Assembly (NCBI GenBank): GCA_038373865.1
Contig: JAXGGA010001187.1
Coordinates: 1-64,000 of the forward strand
Direction: 5' to 3'
DNA from: Uloborus plumipes
Taxonomy: Eukaryota; Arthropoda; Arachnida; Araneae; Uloboridae
Length of the DNA: 64,000 nt
A program made the position numbers and the translations under genes. Shown piece after piece: positions 56,501-64,000 of this stretch (the stretch's first letter is position 1; the number at the start of each line of letters is the position of its first letter). The notes under the pieces are model-generated. The model had not been told where the DNA came from and did not search any database. It saw only the letters and a program-made list of their open reading frames with translations.

Positions 56501-58382
56501 AGTTAGGTGGTCGTGAATTGTATAGTGCAGGAATGCCTATGTGAAACAGCAAAATTCTGCTTTACAAGCTATAGGCTTAAGAGTTAGAGATGAATGAGTC
56601 ACTCCCCACGAACCAATAGATTTCCACTTTCCAAAAATCACTTAACTCTGCAAGTGATACTAATGAGTAAAATGAGTATCTCTAAGAGAATTTTTGATTA
56701 CATTTCTAATTATGTAACCAATAGAAAATATATCAAGAGCTCTGGATGAAACTATTTTCACTTCCTCAGTAGTTTTCTCAATGTCTTTATTTTTTTGTTT
56801 TGACAAGTGAATGGATCAGCCATTAAAAATACATAATACTTTTGGCTTCTGCACACTGCAATGACAAGCCTTTAAGCATAGAATTTTCATGGGAAAAAAA
56901 AAGGCAAGGATTGAAGACTAGAAGTTTTTTTTTACACACAAATGCTATTACAGTTCTTTGCTTTTATTAGATACTTACATGAACTGTATGTCAGGTAAAT
57001 GATGTATAAAGTGAAATAAAAAATTCAACAAACAATGAATTTTAAAAATCAAAATCAGGAGAAAATTAAATGAAAACCAATTTTTTTTTTATAAAATATT
57101 TTCCTTAAAAAATAGTACTGAACAGCAATCCAGTACATTCTGAACCTCTGCTATAAGGGGGCTAAATCAGGGCTTGTTCAGAAGTTTGTTTGGATTAAAA
57201 ATATTGAAATTTTAATAGATGGTGCATCCATTTATTGTGTGCTGTCCCAGCTTAAGTCTCAATCGTCCTCATAGCCATGGCAATTTAAAACTAACAAGAA
57301 TTAAGAACAGCAATGAAAATTTCATTCTAAAATATATAGTGGTAAGAATTATAATTTTCCACAATTTACTATTAGAAAACTTGATTATGAGACTTTTTTT
57401 CCCTGTAACACCGGTGAGCAATCAATTACATAAATTTTAGAAAATCCACTTGCATGCAGACATTTTTCAAAAAAAAATATATTTGAATAAAACAATTATA
57501 AATAAAAGTTTATTAAAAAATACACACAATACATATCATGGAAAAGTTACTCATAGGTATTATGCAAAAATAATACCCATTACACATAAACTTTGTATAA
57601 ACAATGATGGAGAAGGGGTGGAAATTGCCAGTGATTAAAAAACAAGAGAACTTATTGAAAATAATCTAGGTTAAACTATCTTTGGACCAAATCAATGTTT
57701 AAAGGCTTCACTGTTGTAGTCCAAAAAGAAAGGCCATTTAATCAGTCAGAGGATATAAAACTTTTGGTTAAAACAATTTAAAAGTCGGGGCACGAAAGTT
57801 TCAGCAACATATTGATTCTAACACACTGAATTCCTTTACAATCAATATTGAATGCAAGAAAGAAATCAAAAACAGTAATTTTCACATACAGTACTTAATT
57901 TTTTAAAACAATTTAAAAGTTTAAAAATCTGATTATTTTCACTTATGATTATATGCAATAGAGAAAAATAATCAATATATAATCATATTGCTAATGCATT
58001 TCCTTAAAAATGTGTCATACGTTGTGGAGTCAGCTGATACTAATAATAGCTTTTTTAATATTTACAGAAAAGTATTGTATAAAGCAATATATAAATGAAA
58101 AAGCTAAAGGATACCAAAACTTGAAGAACTTTTCATTCTTTGACTTAAAAGCGTAACTTTTTAAACACAAAATTTTTGAAATTGAAGTCACACTCAATTT
58201 TTTTATTTACAAACTAAGAGCACAAAGTCACTCTTTTTTTTATTTAAGTAATCAATTAATACATTACCTAACAAATTTAGGGGGATTTACTTAAATAGTT
58301 AATTGATAACAAAAAGAGAAAAAAACTATCTAATAAATTAAAAAATTTGAGCTCTGAGCATTACTGAGAAATATCACAGAAT
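53526..58382. other. Long AT-rich region without a supported gene
   Basis: No frame in these 4.9 kb shows a recognisable domain. An A-run sits at about 55636-55660. A diverged tRNA-type SINE may lie at about 56345-56630 (GTGGTCTAAGGGCCGCTGGT, then TCAACACTAGCC). The region could be 3' flank of the PEX13-like gene or intron/UTR of an unseen gene. Confidence 0.4.
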
Positions 58383-60098
58383 TTTTTTTAGCCTACTTTC
58401 CCGTTAAAAATAAAAGAGACGAAAAAAGCATTAAAATTGGCTTAATGCATCTAAAAAATGTCGCCAAGTCCAAAAAATATCGCCAAGTAAAAAAAATATC
58501 GCCAAGTAAAAAAAAGTCAAAAAGAAACAAAGAAATGAAATAAATATCGAAAAATAAAAAATTTGAAAGTAGGGTATTGAGATGGGGAACTTGTGTGTCG
58601 GTCTGTCGGTCTGTCTGTCCCCCCCTAATAACTTTTGAATGAACATTCCGATTTGGACGAACTTTTTTTTGTTGGAAAGATCTCGGCGAGTACAGCTCAT
58701 TCCCATATTTGATTTTTTGATTTGAACAATTTTTGGTTCAACTTTGAGCCGTTCAAACAACCGGTCCCGCGATACTAACTTTTGAATGAACAGTCCGATT
58801 TGAACAAACTTTTTTTTGTTCGAAAGATCTTTTCAAGGATACTTCATTCCCGTTTTTAAATTTCCGATTTGAACAATTTTTTCGTTCAACATTGAACCGT
58901 TCAAACAAGCTCTCACCCCTAATAACTTTTGAGTGAACCGTCCGATTTAAACAAACTTTTTTTTGTTCGAAAGATCTCGGCAAGGATACTTCATCCCCGT
59001 TTTTAAATTTCCGATTTGAACAATTTTTCGTTCAACATTGAACCGTTCAAACAAGCTCTCACACCTAATAACTTTTGAATGAACAGTCCGATTTAAACAA
59101 ACTTTTTTTTGTTCAAAAGATCTCGGCAAGGATGCTCCATTACCGTATTTAAATTTTCAATTTGAACATTTTTTTCGTTCAACATTGAACCGTTCAAACA
59201 ACCTTTACCAACCTAATAACTTAAGTGAACCGTCCGAATTGAATAAACTTTTTTTTGTTCGAAAGATCTCGGAGAGGCTCATTCCTATATTTCACTTTTC
59301 AATTTGAACCATTTTTCGTTCAATGATGAACCGTTCAGAAAAAATTTTAACATGAGCGCCTACGGAGAAATTTAAATTGAATGTTGATTCTGAACTTCAA
59401 GGCGGATTTCCTTCAAACTAACTTTGTAAGAAAATGGTTTTGATAAATAATGTATTGTAAAGTACTTTTCTGAATAATCTTCTGTGAGGACTCTGATTCC
59501 GACTCCGACTCCGCAAACATGGCGGAAATGCTGGCTCAGAAAAAATGACTGACTGGGCAGACGATTTTTTGTTTATTTATTTATTTGTTTTGTTTAATTT
59601 ATTATTATTTTTTTCTTATCAGACCATTTTTTTTTGTTAACAAAAATTTTTCATTCACGAGAGCATTTTATTCCTTATTTATATTTAACAACTGGCAACG
59701 GATTAAAAATGAAATTCAAGACAGTTTATTAACGAACGAGTTTTTTTTCTTTCTTTGATAAAATGTGTTTTGAAGTTCTTTGTACTTTTATTTTATTTAT
59801 TTAGTTTTTTTTCTTTTGAAAACGATTGTGGAATTTTTCTACGGAAGAACTATAACAGTTACATTCTTTAAAAGGTGCGGCAAAACTTTATTGACTCGTT
59901 TATTTACTTTTTACGTGTCTATTTTATCTGATGAGAGGGGTATATTTTGCTTTCAGAAATCAGCTTTAAGTGCTATAAAGATATGTTTGACATAATTTTT
60001 AGTTTCAGATAATCAAGAGAATATTGATCAGATGCTACAATGCAGATGTCGATGTACGGGAAAGTAGGCTCGTTTAGTTCTTGACAGAACTTCTTGTT
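58383..60098 (-). mobile_element. Repeat family X, inverted copy
   Basis: It is the reverse complement of 25693-27242, ending at 60098 with AGTTCTTGACAGAACTTCTT and starting at AGCCTACTTTCCCGTT. It has five units of the ~145-bp array (starts inverted near 58750, 58898, 59041, 59191 and 59329) against four in the other copies. The frames over the array are repeats of one non-coding unit. Confidence 0.75.
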
Positions 60099-60916
60099 AA
60101 TTTATGAAATTACTTTGGATGGGGATGGAAAACTGAAAATGAATGCTAATTTTTCACAGCACATATTTTACGTATATCTCATTAAATAAAAACTTGCACG
60201 CAGAAAAGCGTTACGTCAGAAATTTAAAACTATTTTTTGCTTGCAAAAGTAATCTTCCTACACTGTCAATTAAACACTTCTTAGAGAAAATTTCACGCTC
60301 ACTCTCAAATTAGAAACTATAGCTTTTGTTATTCATTATGCTCATGGAATTGCTCATTTTCTTCGCCACATATTTATAAGGTACCACTTTAAAAATAGTC
60401 AGAGTCTTAACATGTTAGATTGCAATTCTCAGACATGAAATTCCCAGTGCTATTCTCCTTCATGCTGATACTTGGGAAAATACATCCAGTGAAAAAAAAT
60501 TTAAGAAAAATATTTTACAGAAGACTTTTGAATATCACACATTCAGCACTTGATCATAATATGAGTCAAATTATTTTAGAAATGTTATTGTTCTTGAAGA
60601 TTTAAAAATATATTGTGTAAACATAAAAAATTCAAACTACTTTATCACCATTGGAAGTTTAAACTACAAAAGTAAATAGTTTTTTAAACATTGCAGTGCA
60701 ATTGTCCCTTAAAGTTGAAATTTAATGAAGAAATTTTAAAAGATTCCTTTGGTATTTAAACCCTTGATTCACTTGTTTTTCACACTCGGCATAATTTTTG
60801 ATCTTATTATGAGCATTTTTTCTTCCATTAAAACATGCGGTGAAATGAAATAACGAGGTGAGAAAGAAAAATCATAACACAAGTTAATATGAATAAATTA
60901 CAGGAAATTAAGTATT
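60099..60916. other. 3' flank/UTR of the PEX13-like gene
   Basis: AT-rich; no coding region supported. It lies directly downstream (minus strand) of the PEX13-like stop codon and may contain its 3' UTR. Confidence 0.4.
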
Positions 60917-61215
60917 TTATTTCTTGCCCTCCACATCTTCCGTCTCTGATACCTCAGTAGCTTTTACTTCATCAGGTATACTCACAGACACAGAAACATT
61001 CTTGGAAAGGTCATCTGGGATAGTTACAGCAGTTGTGTCAACTGCTGAATTACCTTCATTGGCTGGTGGAATAGGATCGACTCTGGATGCAGCTGTTTGA
61101 TCATTGCGGATAGTTCTTATCGCCTTGATGCGAAAGTAGTTGCAAGGCACAAGCCCAGTCTCATTAGCTTGGTTGCATGCTAATAACCAACTTTGTGGTT
61201 TGTTACGTTGAAAGC
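60917..61215 (-). CDS. PEX13: PEX13-like gene, last coding exon
   Basis: The exon follows a TTTGTTACAG acceptor and ends at TAA 60917-60919. It encodes the second half of an SH3 domain (QSWLLACNQANETGLVPCNY), then a basic stretch and an acidic, Ser/Thr-rich tail ending EDVEGKK. GWLLAxxxxxTGLiPaNYvKI is the characteristic end of the PEX13 SH3 domain. PEX13 is a peroxisomal membrane protein that takes part in matrix-protein import; its SH3 domain faces the cytosol and binds PEX14 and, in some organisms, PEX5. The short tail after the SH3 domain also fits. Another SH3 protein is possible, because the membrane part lies outside the window. Confidence 0.7.
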
Positions 61216-61324
61216 CTGTAACAAATATACACATTTAAATATGATAGCTGAACAGATTTCAGAGATACCAAAAATTCTACTAATGATGCACATCCAAAAA
61301 TATGTTTCGGACATTTTAATTATC

Positions 61325-61745
61325 ATACAAGGTGGGCCAAAACGCATGACAAAATGTAAACTATTTTTGTGGAAAAAGACTAATTGCAAGAACATGAAAC
61401 CAATTTTACTGATATATGAATACAGATATGAATGACATTTACTATTCAAGATGGTAGACATGCCTCCCTGACTATATATTGTTATATAGCCATTTCTGCA
61501 ACTCTGGACCTCTAATAAAGGTTTCCTAAAGATCCTGACGTTGTTTTGTCCCCACAAAAAGATGTCACACAGAGTTATGTCCAGACTGTAGGAGGGTGGC
61601 GGTATACTCAATTTTATGACTTTCTCTGCATGGAATGCAATCATACACCCACCAAGGGCCATTTTAAACAGATTTATGCATGCAGTCTTTTTTCTGAATT
61701 GATTATTCCTTTTAATTCTTTTTTTTTTTTTGACCACCCTGTATG
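61325..61745 (-). mobile_element. Decayed mariner-like element
   Basis: The ends CATACAAGGTGGGCCAAAA and, inverted, CATACAGGGTGGTCAAAAA are imperfect inverted repeats. Inside, a minus-strand frame reads SLDITLCDIFLWGQ, a degraded version of the SPDLTPCDFFLWG motif of mariner-type transposases. At about 420 bp it is internally deleted. Confidence 0.55.
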
Positions 61746-61960
61746 TACTTGCCTGCTGTACCGTCACTTTCAGGAAAAAGTGATACATTGAATGGCAAGT
61801 CAAGTCCCAGGCAAGGAAACAGTAAATGTTATCAAAAGATATGGAGCACATTAAACATTATGGAGACATCGGTCGGTACAGCCCAAAATTACACCAACAG
61901 TCGGAACAGCCTACGACCTAATCACTAAGACAATTGAAGCCTAAAACCAATAACTAAGAC

Positions 61961-62785
61961 CAGGGTGTAAAAAAATCAAAAAAATCGGATTTTTTTGATT
62001 TAAATCAGATTTTTTTGATTTAAATCGGATTTTTTTGATTTTTTAAAAAAAAATTAGAAACTTCAGTTATTAATTAATTTTTATTTATGAACAACTTACC
62101 TTCAAGTTTTTAAAAACACAAAAACACCTTTGAAGTAAAGCTTCACCAGTAAGAAACCCAGAAAAAAAGTGTTAGGAGCCAATATGAAAATAATCCTGTC
62201 TACTAGCTAGGATAAAAATCAAATGGGGCAGGAAGCTCAACCCAATCCTCACTTCATTCGCCCCACCCCCTCTTTATTTTGCTTTTGTTTTATAAAGCTG
62301 AAATGTGTTCCATTTCAGCCACTAATAAGGGCCCCCGCCCCCCTCCCTGTTGCTAATAATGCAAGGCACAGAAAATTCATCTTCTGTTTGGTTGTTTTTG
62401 TTTTTTCTTTTCACTGAAAGTATATCACACACATTCTATCATGTCCCTCCCCCCTCAATTCACTCTTTGCAACACCTGCATGTATTTTCTTTATTTCACA
62501 TTAGACAACAAATAGCACTATTTGTGCATACATATTATTTGGACTGCAACCTTCCAGCATCTGTGGAGGGGGGATGAGTAGGATTACTTTTCCATTTATT
62601 AGATGGAAATCAAAGCTCTAAAAGAAAATGGTAAAAATAATAAAATTGGGATTGTCCTAGAGAATTTTTTAAGGATTAAAATAAAAAGTGATTTAAATCA
62701 ATGATTTTTTTAAAAAAATCAATTGATTTAAATCGCGATTTAAATCACTGATTTAAATCAATTGATTTAAATCATCAACACCCTG
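61961..62785. mobile_element. Non-autonomous hAT element in the PEX13 intron
   Basis: The ends are CAGGGTGTaaAAAAATC and, inverted, CAGGGTGTTGATGATTTAAA. The 8-mer ACTAAGAC is duplicated exactly (61953-61960, 62786-62793). GATTTAAATC palindromes cluster at both ends. It is 825 bp; the short frames inside show no transposase motif. Confidence 0.85.
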
Positions 62786-63372
62786 ACTAAGACCCATCGA
62801 AGAGTTCTCAAAGACTTCAAGTCAAAACTGCAGGGGGAAGGAGCGTATATTCTAGTTGACATAGAAATGCACAGAGGCTGACATTTGTTTTACCTTAAGA
62901 TGTTTCATGAGTACAAACAAGCTCACTTATCCTACAGTCTGTTATGTTAAAACAGTTGTATCAAGGTCACAAATTTTGTGTCATCTCCATAAAAACCTAA
63001 CTTGATAAACCTAAAGTTAAACGAATTGACTTAACAGTTCCCATGGGGACGAAGCAAAATTTGTGATCTTGATGTGCCTATTTTAAAGTGACAGACTATA
63101 TATTGTTTTAACTCTTGATGAGATCTGTTCATTTTGTCTGATTTTTAACGTGGATTAAGATCAGCTACAGAGCTGCATTAAACTTGAAAATCTATTTGTG
63201 GTCTTAGTAACCTACTACCAGGAGTGTTCGCATTGTATGACTGAACAGTTTCTGATAGGTGTAATATAAACTTTGAGTAAAATGAAATTTAAAGATGCAA
63301 CTTGCAAGTAATGTACATTTTAAACTTATTTAAAATTACGGTAAATTAATGTATCAAAACCTTAATACTCAC

Positions 63373-63501
63373 TTCCAGGAGACAAAGTTAAATTTTCTCC
63401 AACAGAAAAGGATAGCTCTGTGGGTCTTGTAGCTTTGAAGTTATACATAGCTTGTGCAGTATATCTTACACCATCTTCACTTATCCACTGCTTGGGGTCT
63501 G
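63373..63501 (-). CDS. PEX13: PEX13-like gene, penultimate coding exon
   Basis: This 129-bp exon lies between a TTTTCTTTTAG acceptor and a GTGAGT donor. It encodes DPKQWISEDGVRYTAQAMYN, then FKATRPTELSFSVGENLTLS and PG, the first half of an SH3 domain (ALYdF and ELSFxxGD motifs). The phase fits exactly: 2 nt, 42 codons and 1 nt, completed by GC of the next exon to give Ser. Joined to 60917-61215 it gives a complete SH3 domain of PEX13 type. Exons for the N-terminal and transmembrane parts must lie beyond 64000 on this strand. Confidence 0.72.
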
Positions 63502-64000
63502 CTAAAAGAAAACAAAATCAATTTCTAACATTTAAATTTCGTCAAAGCATTAATTTTTAAAAAAACATTTTTGGTTGAACAAGTTTATAACACATTATAT
63601 AGTAATGCAAATTAAAAAAAAAAATTAGAAACTTATTTTTGCAATTTGTAACAAAAAAAATGGTGAAATTATTACTTAATATTTTATACAATATGGAAAA
63701 TAAATAACATAAAAAAAAACAATTGTATTTGTCAAATTGTTACCAATAATCTAAATGCAACAATTAAGTCTAACTGAATATTTAGATCATACTTCTATAA
63801 CAAAAATAAATAAAGCACTTATGAAAGCTTAAAGCATTGGTTCTGACTCTAACATAATATTCCTAACAGATTATTTAACTAACTAGCAACATAAAATTAT
63901 TTTTATTACTAAATTGAATATTTTTGATGTATTTAACATGCTGTTGAAATTATACTTATCTAACCCAATTTCAGATTTTAGATTGTTCCAATTGGATTTA
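63502..64000 (-). other. Upstream intron of the PEX13-like gene (partial)
   Basis: AT-rich sequence following the acceptor of the penultimate exon; no further exon recognised before the window ends. Confidence 0.5.

Larger units (their letters stand above)
61216..63372 (-). other. Intron of the PEX13-like gene
   Basis: A 2,157-bp phase-1 intron with a GTGAGT donor (63372-63367) and a TTTGTTACAG acceptor. It holds a decayed mariner-like fragment and a hAT element. The long minus-strand frame at 61180-61851 reads through intron and transposon debris and is not a gene. Confidence 0.75.

Noticed and set aside
61180..61851. A 223-residue minus-strand protein
   Set aside because: It runs through the PEX13-like acceptor, intron and a degraded mariner-type fragment; only a short SLDITLCDIFLWG-like motif is recognisable.

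Overview
This is AT-rich eukaryotic nuclear DNA, most probably from an arthropod. I base that on a PEX13-like gene with spliceosomal introns, an ODAD2/gudu-like gene, tRNA-derived SINEs, Helitrons, DUF4817-type and Tc1-type elements, and very sparse genes in dense transposon debris. A chelicerate such as a spider is a guess; nothing in the window proves it. There are no bacterial operons, CRISPR arrays or rRNA genes.

Two host genes can be supported. The first is one uninterrupted reading frame at 37720-39729 (+), an armadillo-repeat protein of the ODAD2/ARMC4/gudu family. The second is the last two coding exons of a PEX13-like gene on the minus strand (63373-63501 and 60917-61215), whose upstream exons lie beyond 64000. 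One intact transposon gene is present, a Tc1-family transposase at 40771-41823 (-) between matching inverted ends.

The rest is mainly nested mobile elements. 1-9160: a Helitron, two inverted copies of a hairpin-bearing repeat (family F), a SINE inside a SINE inside one F copy, and a TA-flanked element (Y) splitting repeat X. 9300-17400: MITEs, a four-copy inverted array (Z), a Tigger-like element and a hAT element. 17447-19830: a giant foldback element with arms of about 1 kb. 20868-22225: a repeat carrying four separate insertions, whose empty counterpart lies at 36195-36745. 27283-35703: a DUF4817-type mariner-like element split by a 7.7-kb MULE-like element that carries a FLYWCH-like frame and three further insertions. 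42315-44985: a Harbinger-like element hosting another element. 45488-48727: two head-to-tail Helitrons, the first with a 774-bp (AC)n tract. 50165-53525: a SINE split by a hAT element that itself contains another element.

The most unusual signal is a group of short-TIR elements (28413-29040, 29675-31510, 42951-44876; related ends at 17447-19830 and 51046-52179). Their ends resemble GGGtCATTCCAT. In three of them the left end is followed at once by a private 14-15-bp word that recurs inside the element. The three words differ, but they align as variants of GTnnCnnnCGTww. One of these elements carries a decayed transposase-like frame.
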